In this document: positions 49,035 through 56,045 of the stretch, one piece after another | Layout: every line of letters starts with the position of its first letter | Position numbering within the stretch: the first letter of the stretch is position 1 | From: an uncultured Clostridium sp. | Lineage (GTDB): Bacteria > Bacillota > Clostridia > Clostridiales > Clostridiaceae | Direction: 5' to 3' | DNA length: 64,000 nucleotides | NCBI RefSeq assembly: GCF_947039605.1 | Contig: NZ_CAMQZG010000018.1 | Span: forward strand, 1 to 64,000 | Made by a program: the position numbers and the translations under genes | The notes under the pieces: generated by a model | What the model saw: the letters and a program-made list of their open reading frames with translations, nothing else | What the model was told of the DNA's origin: nothing | Database searches by the model: none

Positions 49035-50021
49035 ATGAAAAGAAAAATAGAAATGTTAGAGGTTAAGTTAGTAGCAAAAAATAAAACAGATCATGATGAT
49101 GACTTTGAAGTAAGAGAATTTTCAGAGTTTGTTATAATAAAAGATATTTTTGACTATCATTATAATAAGGAACTTTCAAATAAACGAGAATTTAAAGGAA
49201 GACATATAGCTTTTTTAATTGAATTAATTAAAAATATTGAAACGGATAGTGAAGAAAATAAAATTGCTAATAGTCAGTTTATAAAAATGAATTATATAAA
49301 ATACAATAAAGCAACACAGGTTGTAGATACTGATTTTGTACGGGCTTTTAAAAAGGCTAAGAACCAGGGCGATTTAGATAATCAACATTATATTCACACG
49401 AATTTAAGAGATTGCAATATAGCAATAATAGCTTGGGAAAATATAATGGGTGCAGTATCAAAAAGTATGTTAGAATATGAATTTAATAGATCATATAAAG
49501 CTTTTATCAAAGAAAATTATAAATTAGAAGGTGAACTTGAACTGCGTGATAGATTATTAAACTTTGAACTGAAAATAAATCATTTACCTTGCACTAAATT
49601 TTTAGATGAATTACAATCTTTAAATAAAATATCTTTATTTAAATTTAATATAGGTAAAAATTTCATTAATTTAGATGAGGATGTTAAATTTGGAAATGAG
49701 ACTATATTTAAAGATTCCGTTGAGTTAATTTATAAGCCTATAATATATAATAAATGTTTTAAGAAAGAGGTAACTAAATATATAAAAAATATGAATAAAG
49801 ATAAAGTCACTAAAATAGTTATATCAGGAACTAAGGATGGTTCACCTATAAGTATTGATACGGAAAAAATTAAGTATAATAAGTATATAGAGGTTAAAGA
49901 AGATATTGATGGTTTAGTAGATAGTGAAGATATACAAAATATTTTAATAGAACTACTTGCTGAAGTGATAGAGAATTATAACCCAGATATATGTATAGCA
50001 CTTGATGAAGCAGAGGAGTGA
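49035..50021 (+). CDS. Uncharacterised 328-aa prophage cargo protein
   Basis: Not recognised with confidence. It is a soluble 328-aa protein with a beta-rich start (KIEMLEVKLVAKNKTDHDDD), a middle region (RDCNIAIIAWENIMGAVSKS) and a C-terminal alpha/beta domain (KVTKIVISGTKDGSPISIDT, then a helix with DSEDIQNILIELLAEVIEN). The plan resembles, from memory only, Firmicute families that travel with phages and with a small membrane partner. GGGGG precedes ATG 49035. It forms a two-gene operon with the next gene, closed by a terminator, and sits between int and repressor, the usual place for lysogenic-conversion, exclusion or anti-phage genes. Confidence 0.75.
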   Translation: MKRKIEMLEVKLVAKNKTDHDDDFEVREFSEFVIIKDIFDYHYNKELSNKREFKGRHIAFLIELIKNIETDSEENKIANSQFIKMNYIKYNKATQVVDTDFVRAFKKAKNQGDLDNQHYIHTNLRDCNIAIIAWENIMGAVSKSMLEYEFNRSYKAFIKENYKLEGELELRDRLLNFELKINHLPCTKFLDELQSLNKISLFKFNIGKNFINLDEDVKFGNETIFKDSVELIYKPIIYNKCFKKEVTKYIKNMNKDKVTKIVISGTKDGSPISIDTEKIKYNKYIEVKEDIDGLVDSEDIQNILIELLAEVIENYNPDICIALDEAEE

Positions 50022-50025
50022 TTAT

Positions 50026-50529
50026 GTGTTTAAAAAAATATTAATAATTTTCCAAAATTTTTTAAAGTCAGCTAATAAAAAAGAATTGTGTGAAATATTT
50101 ATAATACCTCTAATATTAAGTTTAGGTTGTTTTTTTATTACAAAAAAAGTAGATGTAATAGATAATCTATCAGAGTTTAATGATGCTATTATAACTATAA
50201 GTTCACTATTAGTTGCATTTGGTGTTGCATCGTTAACGATTTTAGCAACATCAGCTAGTGATAATATATCATTAGCAAAGAAAGAACAAACAGATCGAAA
50301 AGACCGAATGAATTACTATATAAGTTATTATAAGTTATTAATGATTCGAAGTGTGTTTAGTTTGGTTTATCTAATTATGATATTATTTATAGCTATTTCG
50401 ATAAAGTTTTTAGGTGATACCATTAGTTGTGCAATTATAGGGTACATAGAATTTTATCTTATAGCAACAGCTATAATGCTTCAAATTCTTACAGTAACTA
50501 GCTTATATTTTTTGTTTTCCAGAGAGTAA
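50026..50529 (+). CDS. Four-helix membrane protein, partner of the 328-aa protein
   Basis: A 167-aa integral membrane protein with four hydrophobic segments: about residues 22-40 (EIFIIPLILSLGCFFITKK), 53-76 (AIITISSLLVAFGVASLTIL), 101-122 (SVFSLVYLIMILFIAISIKF) and 128-160. A charged loop (SLAKKEQTDRKDRMNYY) joins the middle two. GTG 50026 is seven bases after AGAGGAG and four bases after the stop of the previous gene, so the two are cotranscribed and probably cotranslated. The pairing of a cytosolic protein with a compact multi-helix membrane protein suggests a sensor with a membrane effector or exclusion factor; the function is unknown. Confidence 0.75.
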   Translation: MFKKILIIFQNFLKSANKKELCEIFIIPLILSLGCFFITKKVDVIDNLSEFNDAIITISSLLVAFGVASLTILATSASDNISLAKKEQTDRKDRMNYYISYYKLLMIRSVFSLVYLIMILFIAISIKFLGDTISCAIIGYIEFYLIATAIMLQILTVTSLYFLFSRE

Positions 50530-50536
50530 TTAAATT

Positions 50537-50580
50537 AAAAGGCATATTTAATCAAAAATTCAGATTAAATATGTCTTTTT
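50537..50580 (+). terminator. Terminator closing the two-gene cargo operon
   Basis: Seventeen-bp stem with one wobble (50537-50553 with 50563-50579) followed by T. It separates the two-gene unit from the nuclease gene. Confidence 0.8.
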
Positions 50581-50627
50581 GAATATAAAGTTATTTTTTC
50601 GACCAAAATATAACTTGAGGTGAAAAA

Positions 50628-51218
50628 ATGTATTTTATAATAGGTGTCATAATATTTAGTGGTATTATTTTTTTATTGGCAATTAGAGATATAAAACAGT
50701 GTAGTAAATATGAGCAAACAAGAACTAATGAAAGAAGAAATAATGTGCACAACTCACTTAGAAAGACTGAAGAGAAAAAGAGTACTTTAAATTATGATAA
50801 TAGGAGCATATATGATATTTCGAAGGGTATTAAGTTTAATTTAAATCCAAGACAGTTTGAAATATTTTGTTCGTTATTATTTAAGGAGTTAGGTTATGAG
50901 GTTGAACTTACTCAATATCAATATGATGGTGGAAAAGATATTATATTAGATAAACATATTATAGTAGAATGTAAAAAGTTTATAACACAACAGGTTGGAA
51001 GAGAGATTTGTCAAAAACTTATAGGAGCAATGGTTCAAAATAAAGCTGATGAAGCAATAGTTCTTAATACAGGTTTATTTAATGCTAATGCAAGACAATA
51101 TGCACGAGAAGTTGATTCAATAACTTTATTGGGTTTGGGGGATATTAGTCATATGCTTGATAAAATAGGTCTTAAAAAAGCAAATTACATATATCAAAGA
51201 ACTTTAGATAATAAATAA
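50628..51218 (+). CDS. Membrane-anchored Mrr-like restriction endonuclease domain protein
   Basis: A 196-aa protein: one N-terminal membrane segment (about residues 2-19), a linker rich in R, N and K, and an Mrr-like PD-(D/E)xK nuclease domain (about 73-185). The catalytic residues are D104 in YDGGKDIILD and E114-C-K116 in HIIVECKKF, with the family helix QVGREICQKLIGAMVQNKAD and strand EAIVLNTGLFNANARQYARE. Mrr-type domains cut modified or foreign DNA. Anchoring at the membrane would place it where phage DNA enters. AGGTG precedes ATG 50628. Confidence 0.8.
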   Translation: MYFIIGVIIFSGIIFLLAIRDIKQCSKYEQTRTNERRNNVHNSLRKTEEKKSTLNYDNRSIYDISKGIKFNLNPRQFEIFCSLLFKELGYEVELTQYQYDGGKDIILDKHIIVECKKFITQQVGREICQKLIGAMVQNKADEAIVLNTGLFNANARQYAREVDSITLLGLGDISHMLDKIGLKKANYIYQRTLDNK

Positions 51219-51256
51219 AAATAGCTATAGATCATTACGTATCTATAGCTATTTTT
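51217..51256. terminator. Bidirectional terminator between nuclease and repressor genes
   Basis: Perfect 16-bp stem (51217-51232 with 51241-51256) with an 8-nt loop and A/T runs at both ends. It overlaps the last base of the repressor gene. Confidence 0.85.
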
Positions 51257-51626
51257 ATTTGCTATCATTTTCTTTTTCTAACAGTTTATTAATATCAAAA
51301 CCTACAGTTTTTAATTTTTTTACAAGTTCATTTAATTCATCTTGAGTTATTTCTTGCTTTAAACCTTTAGCGACTTCTATTGTATATGTGTGATTATCTA
51401 ATAATGTAGTATATACGTTAGAGTCTTTATTAGATGTTCGGCCAAGAAGATAATCTACAGTAACATCAAAGTAATCAGCTATTTTAACCAGCATGTCTTT
51501 ATCAGGGTTTCTCCTGTTTTGTTCCCACATTCCAATAGTACTAGCACTTATTTTGAAAATATCACCTAATTCTTTTTGGCTAAGAGATTTACTTTCTCTA
51601 AGATTTTTTATAATCTTATCAAACAA
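51255..51626 (-). CDS. CI-like XRE family prophage repressor
   Basis: A 123-aa repressor. Residues about 6-60 are an XRE helix-turn-helix: NLRESKSLSQKELGDIFKIS, then ASTIGMWEQNRRNPDKDMLV and the tail DYFDVTVDYLLGR. The C-terminal part is short and helical and lacks a LexA-type protease domain, so induction does not occur by self-cleavage. TTG 51626 after GGAGGTG. Divergent from the cro-like gene over an operator region. Confidence 0.85.
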   Translation of the reverse strand: MFDKIIKNLRESKSLSQKELGDIFKISASTIGMWEQNRRNPDKDMLVKIADYFDVTVDYLLGRTSNKDSNVYTTLLDNHTYTIEVAKGLKQEITQDELNELVKKLKTVGFDINKLLEKENDSK

Positions 51627-51661
51627 ATTAGCACCTCCAATATTGATATATCTTTATATTA

Positions 51662-51771
51662 CCACAAATTGTGGGTGTGTTTTTTAAATTCACACAAAAA
51701 AATTTCAAAAAAACATTGACCACACTAATAGTGGTGTGTTATTCTAAATACAGAGTCACACTAATAGTGTG
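51662..51771. promoter_or_regulatory. Lysogeny switch operators and rightward promoter
   Basis: Three dyads lie between the divergent repressor and cro genes: CCACAAATTGTGG (51662-51674), CACTAATAGTG (51723-51733) and CACACTAATAGTGTG (51757-51771). A rightward promoter has TTGACC (51716-51721) and a -10 near 51740; the second dyad lies in its spacer and the third just after the -10, so a bound repressor would block it. Confidence 0.75.
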
Positions 51772-51797
51772 CAAAGTTTGAAAGGAGTGAAATTATT

Positions 51798-52004
51798 TTG
51801 ATTATGAATTTAATTGATTTTAGAAATGATTTAGGTTCTTCACAAAAAGAAATAGCAAGAAAATTAGGAATAACCTATTCTTTTTATTCCAAAATAGAGA
51901 CTGGTGAAAGAAGACCTAGTTATAATTTTTTAAATAAATTTAAAAAAACATTCCCGAATGCAGATATTGATAAAATTTTTTTTGCAAATAATCCACACTT
52001 ATAG
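51798..52004 (+). CDS. Cro-like XRE helix-turn-helix protein
   Basis: A 68-aa protein that is almost only a helix-turn-helix: FRNDLGSSQKEIARKLGITY and SFYSKIETGERRPSYNFLNK. As first gene of the rightward early operon next to a divergent repressor, it is probably Cro. TTG 51798 is ten bases after AAGGAG; ATG 51804 is too far. A further operator copy lies directly on its end. Confidence 0.75.
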   Translation: MIMNLIDFRNDLGSSQKEIARKLGITYSFYSKIETGERRPSYNFLNKFKKTFPNADIDKIFFANNPHL

Positions 52005-52008
52005 TGTG
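51994..52008. promoter_or_regulatory. Fourth operator copy at the end of the cro-like gene
   Basis: CACACTTATAGTGTG has the same 6-bp arms as the site at 51757-51771. It overlaps the last codons of the cro-like gene. Confidence 0.65.
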
Positions 52009-52109
52009 CTTTGTGGAAAGCAATAATTTAATTTTATAATCTATTCGATAATTATGCAAATTAAATACCACTATATGACTTATAAGAATAACTTTAGGGA
52101 GGTAATCAA

Positions 52110-52292
52110 ATGAGAAGAGAAGATTTAAAGGAAATATTAACTGTAAATGAGGTTGCTGCATATTTAGGAATTAGTAGAGCACATGCTTATGAACTATTTA
52201 AACAAGAAAGGTTTAGAGTTATAAGGATGGGGAAATGTATCAGAATACCTAGACATAGCTTTTTAAATTGGGTAGATAATAATGAAAAATAG
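52110..52292 (+). CDS. Excisionase-family helix-turn-helix protein
   Basis: A 60-aa MerR-like/excisionase-family DNA-binding protein: LTVNEVAAYLGISRAHAYEL, then RFRVIRMGKCIRIPRHSFLN. Small proteins of this type act as excisionases or early regulators. GGGAGG precedes the ATG. Which role it has cannot be settled from sequence. Confidence 0.75.
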   Translation: MRREDLKEILTVNEVAAYLGISRAHAYELFKQERFRVIRMGKCIRIPRHSFLNWVDNNEK

Positions 52293-52354
52293 TTAACACA
52301 GAAATATAACAGACTGTTGCTAAACTAGGGATAGAAAGTACAGGAGGTTATATT

Positions 52355-52558
52355 ATGTATGAACTAAAGATAAAGAAATTTAGAACACAAAAAAAACTCA
52401 CACAAAAGCAATTAGGTGAGTTAGCACAGGTAAGTAGAAATTATATATCAGAACTTGAAAATGATAAATATTATCCAACAATTGACGTATTAATCAGAAT
52501 TTGTGTAGCACTAGAAGTAGATCCAAACTCAATTGTAGGGTGGGAAACTGCATCTTAG
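52355..52558 (+). CDS. XRE family regulator
   Basis: A 67-aa helix-turn-helix protein: KIKKFRTQKKLTQKQLGELA, QVSRNYISELENDKYYPTID and VLIRICVALEVDPNSIVGWE. A third XRE-type protein in the early region. AGGAGG precedes the ATG. Confidence 0.8.
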   Translation: MYELKIKKFRTQKKLTQKQLGELAQVSRNYISELENDKYYPTIDVLIRICVALEVDPNSIVGWETAS

Positions 52559-52595
52559 GAAATGACCTAAATAAATATATTTAGGGGTGAGATTT

Positions 52596-52697
52596 GTGGA
52601 TTTAAAAATTTTTAGAAAATATATGAGTGTATGCAAGGAACTAGGAATTACACCTACATACATTCAAGTTTTAGAATTAAAAGTTAATAAACATTAG
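52596..52697 (+). CDS. Very small early phage protein (33 aa)
   Basis: GTG 52596 after AGGGGTGAG opens a 33-codon frame, MDLKIFRKYMSVCKELGITP then TYIQVLELKVNKH. Not recognised. Good ribosome site and position in the early operon support it; the length makes it uncertain. Confidence 0.45.
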   Translation: MDLKIFRKYMSVCKELGITPTYIQVLELKVNKH

Positions 52698-52840
52698 GAC
52701 GTGTATTACTTTTAATTAGTATTAAAAAATCAACTAACGTTAATTTATTTTTAAGTATTATTTCTAAATTATAAGTTATTTTCAGAAAATTATCAATGTG
52801 AAAATATGGAAGTTGATATGGTAAAGGGGAATTTTGAATT

Positions 52841-54073
52841 ATGAAACTTGAGGAATTATTATTTAATGAACAACCAATCACTATTAATAAAAAGTTAGCG
52901 GCTGTTTTAGGGCTTAAAGAAGCAGTTGTTTTTCAACAAATACATTATTGGTTGGATATAAACAAAAGAAATAAGACAAATTTTAAAGATGGCCGTTATT
53001 GGACCTTTAATAGTTTGAAAGATTGGCAAGAAAATGATTTTGAATTTTTAAGTTTAAGGACTTTAGAGAGAACATTTCAAGGGTTAGAAAAAGATGGACT
53101 ATTAATTACAGCAACTTTTAATAAAATGGCTGGGGATAAAACTAAGTGGTATTCATTGAATTATGAAAAATTGTTAGAAGTTGCAGAATTGAGACTGGAT
53201 AAAAAGAAGAATTTATCTAAAAAAAGAAGTGAATTTGGTAAAAAAGGTGCTTTAGCAAAAAAAGAAAATAAAGATGAAATGGATAAAAATATACCCATTC
53301 CACCAAATTGGCAGGATGGTCAAAGTATCTGCCAAATTGGCAGAATGCTTCCACCAAATTGGCAGAATGGTTCCGCCAATTTGGCAGAAGCAATACCAGA
53401 GACTACTACAGAGACTACTACAGAGATTACTATTAGTAATAGTAAGGGCAAGCCTTTTACTTTAGAAAATAAAGAAAATAGTTTTATAAATTTATTTGAA
53501 TCTAGTATTTGTATTTTGAAAACAACACCTAAAATCAAATTTTTAGAAGTTATAGAAAAGCAAGATGAAGAATTTTTAGAAGTATTAATAGATTATTGTA
53601 AAACTAAAAAAGCTAGATCATATAGCTATTTTGAAAAAGTTTTAGAGGAATGTTTGGTTAAAGAGGTAAAAACAAAAGAGGCCTTATATAATTCGATTTC
53701 AGATTTCCATAAAGAGCAAGAGGATAAAAAGATTGCAGCTTTAAAAGAGAAGCAGGATGGAAAAATAAATCCACAAGCAGCAGAAGATTATTTAAAGGGA
53801 GTTCAAGAAATAAAAATTGATGAAGAAATGATTTCTAAAAAAGATTGTTTTGATGAAATTAAAGAAATTATTAAACCTAATTTAACAGAAGTAGCATTTA
53901 AAACATGGATAGCGTGTTTAAAATTTTTAAAAGAAAAAAATACGGTAACAGTAGTGGCACCTAATGATTTTTCAAGAGGTATCGTAAAGAAAAGATATGA
54001 GAAAGACATTATAGCAGCATTAAGAAAAGCTAAAATACACTATGAATTGATAGAATATAAGATTACAGCATAA
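52841..54073 (+). CDS. Phage replication initiation protein with DnaA-N-like C-terminus
   Basis: A 410-aa replication protein. The N-terminal part (LAAVLGLKEAVVFQQIHYWL ... DGRYWTFNSLKDWQEN, SLRTLERTFQGLEKDGLLI) is a winged-helix replication initiator domain common in Firmicute phages. The C-terminal 70 residues (FDEIKEIIKPNLTEVAFKTW, then TVTVVAPNDFSRGIVKKRYE) resemble domain I of DnaA, which recruits the helicase. The middle is low-complexity and encoded by repeated DNA (see origin entry). GGGGAA precedes the ATG. No separate DnaC-like loader is seen next to it. Confidence 0.8.
   Translation: MKLEELLFNEQPITINKKLAAVLGLKEAVVFQQIHYWLDINKRNKTNFKDGRYWTFNSLKDWQENDFEFLSLRTLERTFQGLEKDGLLITATFNKMAGDKTKWYSLNYEKLLEVAELRLDKKKNLSKKRSEFGKKGALAKKENKDEMDKNIPIPPNWQDGQSICQIGRMLPPNWQNGSANLAEAIPETTTETTTEITISNSKGKPFTLENKENSFINLFESSICILKTTPKIKFLEVIEKQDEEFLEVLIDYCKTKKARSYSYFEKVLEECLVKEVKTKEALYNSISDFHKEQEDKKIAALKEKQDGKINPQAAEDYLKGVQEIKIDEEMISKKDCFDEIKEIIKPNLTEVAFKTWIACLKFLKEKNTVTVVAPNDFSRGIVKKRYEKDIIAALRKAKIHYELIEYKITA
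53303..53432 (+). repeat. Iterons inside the replication gene, candidate phage origin
   Basis: CCAAATTGG followed by CAG(A/G)ATG occurs at 53303-53311, 53332-53340 and 53354-53362, and as CCAATTTGGCAG at 53376-53384; spacings are 29, 22 and 22 bp. Immediately after, GAGACTACTACA is repeated in tandem twice plus a third degenerate copy (53399-53432). The encoded protein region is low-complexity, so the DNA rather than the protein appears to be selected. Confidence 0.7.
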
Positions 54074-54082
54074 GAGGGAAAT

Positions 54083-54241
54083 ATGGAGATACTACTAAGC
54101 AACTATAAGACTTCAAGGGGATGGACATATCAAGAGTTAAAATTTAATTTTGAATGTTTAGGAGGAAATAGTAATGGAAAAAGGAATAGTGCTAGGAGCA
54201 ATGGAGATTGTTCAAAGGAAAGTAAACAAAGCAGAGCATAG
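54083..54241 (+). CDS. Possible small phage protein (52 aa)
   Basis: ATG 54083 after GAGGGAA opens a frame beginning MEILLSNYKTSRGWTYQELK. The first 30 codons look protein-like, but the rest overlaps the next gene by 68 bases and reads as low-complexity. It may be a truncated gene. Not recognised. Confidence 0.35.
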   Translation: MEILLSNYKTSRGWTYQELKFNFECLGGNSNGKRNSARSNGDCSKESKQSRA

Positions 54242-54383
54242 ACTCAACTGGATAAGAGAACAAATGCAAGAACAAGGAATTGAGGAAGAAAATATTGATA
54301 AATGGTTTGATGAACTAGAAGAAAATATTACAGATATTAGATATCAAGCAGAAGAAATAGAAGAAAAGTTAAGTGAAGAGTAA
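54174..54383 (+). CDS. Small coiled-coil phage protein
   Basis: A 69-aa acidic, helical protein (VNKAEHRLNWIREQMQEQGI, then ELEENITDIRYQAEEIEEKL), likely a coiled-coil dimer. AGGAGG precedes the ATG. Function unknown. Confidence 0.7.
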   Translation: MEKGIVLGAMEIVQRKVNKAEHRLNWIREQMQEQGIEEENIDKWFDELEENITDIRYQAEEIEEKLSEE

Positions 54384-54395
54384 GGGGGAGTTAAG

Positions 54396-54596
54396 ATGGC
54401 AACAGTAAAAATTGAAGTTAATTGCTATGAAGTAAAAGAAATAAAAGAGTGTTTTAGTTGCAAGGGACATGTAGAAGTTGATGAAGCTGGAGTTGATATA
54501 GTTCTTGGAGATAATACAACTTTCATGTGTGATGATTGTGGTGATGTGTTTCTTAAAAAAATGCTTACAGAGTTCACAGGAGTGGACCATAACTAA
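54396..54596 (+). CDS. Small zinc-ribbon phage protein
   Basis: A 66-aa protein with two CxxC pairs, ECFSCKG near residue 20 and FMCDDCGD near residue 48, the spacing of a zinc ribbon. It could bind nucleic acid or a host protein. GGGGG precedes the ATG, 12 bases after the previous gene. Confidence 0.7.
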   Translation: MATVKIEVNCYEVKEIKECFSCKGHVEVDEAGVDIVLGDNTTFMCDDCGDVFLKKMLTEFTGVDHN

Positions 54597-54611
54597 GTTG
54601 GAGGTGTAATT

Positions 54612-54983
54612 ATGATAAAAGGGTATAAAAGTTTGAGTGAAGAAAATAAAAATTTATATGATAGGTTTTTAGTGAATTTTTTAAATGGATGGGGACTAAG
54701 AGCTAGAGCGGAGATTGAGGTTAAAGAGGTTTACTGGTGTAGAGAAACAACTAGATTTATAAAAACAGTAGATGGATATAGCCGAATAGGAGAAGAATAT
54801 GAAAAAATAGTTAATGGAGCTTGGAAAAGGATATCGAAGCAACAAGAACTAAAAAAAGAATACAAAAGAAATATGATTGACAATAAAATTTATGCAAGAA
54901 AAAAAGAATATTTAAGATTCGATTATTTTCATGGTACTAGTGAATATTGGTTACATGTTTATGGTGCAAATGACTATTATTAA
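54612..54983 (+). CDS. Hypothetical phage protein (123 aa)
   Basis: A 123-aa, charged protein rich in aromatic residues (DYFHGTSEYWLHVYGANDYY at the end). No family recognised. TTGGAGG precedes the ATG. It lies in the tight run of early genes. Confidence 0.65.
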   Translation: MIKGYKSLSEENKNLYDRFLVNFLNGWGLRARAEIEVKEVYWCRETTRFIKTVDGYSRIGEEYEKIVNGAWKRISKQQELKKEYKRNMIDNKIYARKKEYLRFDYFHGTSEYWLHVYGANDYY

Positions 54984-55016
54984 TGGATGTACTTATGGGA
55001 AGGTACAGTGGATTTT

Positions 55017-55175
55017 ATGATGACTTTCAATGCAGCACTTGAAGCTTATAAATTGGGCAAGAGAATACAGAGCATAGTCAGTAATAATATCTATTCAACT
55101 GGGAAAATAGATATTAAAAATGCTTGTAATAGAGAAAAACAAGGTTTTTGGTGCTTATTAAAAAAGGAGGCGTAG
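55017..55175 (+). CDS. Small protein with a DUF2829-like N-terminus
   Basis: About 52 aa from ATG 55017 (frame open from 54987; GTG 55008 is also possible, with GGGAAGG upstream). The start MMTFNAALEAYKLGKRIQS resembles the first helix of DUF2829 proteins, the family of the Thoeris inhibitor Tad2. The conserved tryptophan region that should follow is missing, and the rest (IYSTGKIDIKNACNREKQGF) does not match. Treat as hypothetical. Confidence 0.5.
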   Translation: MMTFNAALEAYKLGKRIQSIVSNNIYSTGKIDIKNACNREKQGFWCLLKKEA

Positions 55176-55179
55176 AAAT

Positions 55180-55437
55180 ATGTTTGGTAGTGATATTTTA
55201 AAAGATTATTATGTTATATTTTTTGATTTTAAAATAAATAAATATTTTGTTTATAAGTATTTAAGAAATAGAAAGCTTACAGGTAGACAGAGGTGGGATA
55301 TGATTTATAAAAATGAATATTCACCAAAAATAATTGCAAGTGGAGAAGTAGTTAGTGCAAGAAAGTATGAAGAGCTTATAGAAAGTTTAAAGTTGCCAAG
55401 TAAGAGATGTGAAAGAAATATGACTTTTGATATATAA
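55180..55437 (+). CDS. Hypothetical phage protein (85 aa)
   Basis: An 85-aa basic protein (DYYVIFFDFKINKYFVYKYL, SARKYEELIESLKLPSKRCE). Not recognised. AAAGGAGG gives a strong ribosome site; four bases after the previous gene. Confidence 0.65.
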   Translation: MFGSDILKDYYVIFFDFKINKYFVYKYLRNRKLTGRQRWDMIYKNEYSPKIIASGEVVSARKYEELIESLKLPSKRCERNMTFDI

Positions 55438-55459
55438 AACGAAATTTTAAAGAAGAAAG

Positions 55460-55603
55460 GTGAGGAACATAATAAAGATAAGATTAACCTTTGTTGATGA
55501 TATAAAGGGAAATGAAGAACTAAAGATAATAACTAAATTACTAGAAAGAGATACAAACTTGATAAGGGAAGAGGGAAAAGTAAGTACTCAAATATTTATT
55601 TAG
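55460..55603 (+). CDS. Small phage protein, apparently continued in the -1 frame
   Basis: GTG 55460 opens 47 codons (RNIIKIRLTFVDDIKGNEEL, then KIITKLLERDTNLIREEGK) and stops at TAG 55601. The N-terminal pattern IKIRLTFVDD matches, as I recall, small proteins common in clostridial phages that continue with a SKYSNIYLDVE-like strand. Here that strand is encoded in the -1 frame starting exactly after the heptamer G-GGA-AAA (55573-55579), and that frame is open to TAA 55675. Either programmed frameshifting or a one-base loss has occurred. Its ribosome site is weak. Confidence 0.55.
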   Translation: MRNIIKIRLTFVDDIKGNEELKIITKLLERDTNLIREEGKVSTQIFI

Positions 55604-55642
55604 ATGTGGAGGTGCAAGACGATTTGTCGGGTGGAGAGAATT

Positions 55643-55867
55643 GTGGAAGTGAAATATCAAGCATTACGAGAAGATAAAGAAATAGCTATAAATTTTATAG
55701 AAGCTATATTTAAATCTAAAAATGGAAGAAGAGATTTAAAGAAAGATGAAATGCTTGAGAAAGATATTTTGGCTTTGGTAGAAGAGGGAATAACAAAAGT
55801 TGAAATAAGAAAGAGACTTGGAATTACAGAGTATAAACTATATGACATTTTAAGTAACTTGACATAA
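55643..55867 (+). CDS. Small helix-turn-helix phage protein
   Basis: About 74 aa from GTG 55643 (GTG 55649 equally possible; GGAGAG at 55633-55638). The C-terminal half, KDILALVEEGITKVEIRKRL then GITEYKLYDILSNL, is a short helix-turn-helix. The frame is open back to 55604, but there is no ribosome site for the earlier ATG. It may regulate early or middle transcription. Confidence 0.6.
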   Translation: MEVKYQALREDKEIAINFIEAIFKSKNGRRDLKKDEMLEKDILALVEEGITKVEIRKRLGITEYKLYDILSNLT

Positions 55868-55893
55868 TAATTAAAGTGTAGAGGTAGAAAGGT

Positions 55894-56040
55894 ATGTGGA
55901 TAGGAATTAGTGTTGAAGAAGTTATAAGTAGAGCATGTGAAAAAGCTTTACCTAAAATTCAAAGAATTATAAAGAAGAATGAGGGCAAGGAAAAGAATAA
56001 AAAGAGAGTTAGAAATAGACAGGAACTTAGGGGGAAGTAA
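55894..56040 (+). CDS. Small basic phage protein (48 aa)
   Basis: ATG 55894, nine bases after GAGG, opens 48 codons: MWIGISVEEVISRACEKALP, a helix, then a K/R-rich tail (KNKKRVRNRQELRGK). Basic tail suggests nucleic acid binding. Not recognised. Five bases before the next gene. Confidence 0.55.
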   Translation: MWIGISVEEVISRACEKALPKIQRIIKKNEGKEKNKKRVRNRQELRGK

Positions 56041-56045
56041 AGTTT

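Noticed and set aside
49035..50529. Kiwa defence system (KwaA/KwaB)
   Set aside because: Only the layout (soluble protein plus four-helix membrane protein) is similar; gene order is reversed and I see no sequence motif that proves the family.
53274..53465. Separate small gene overlapping the replication gene in another frame
   Set aside because: Its sequence simply reflects the DNA iterons (repeated HQIGRM), with no ribosome site.
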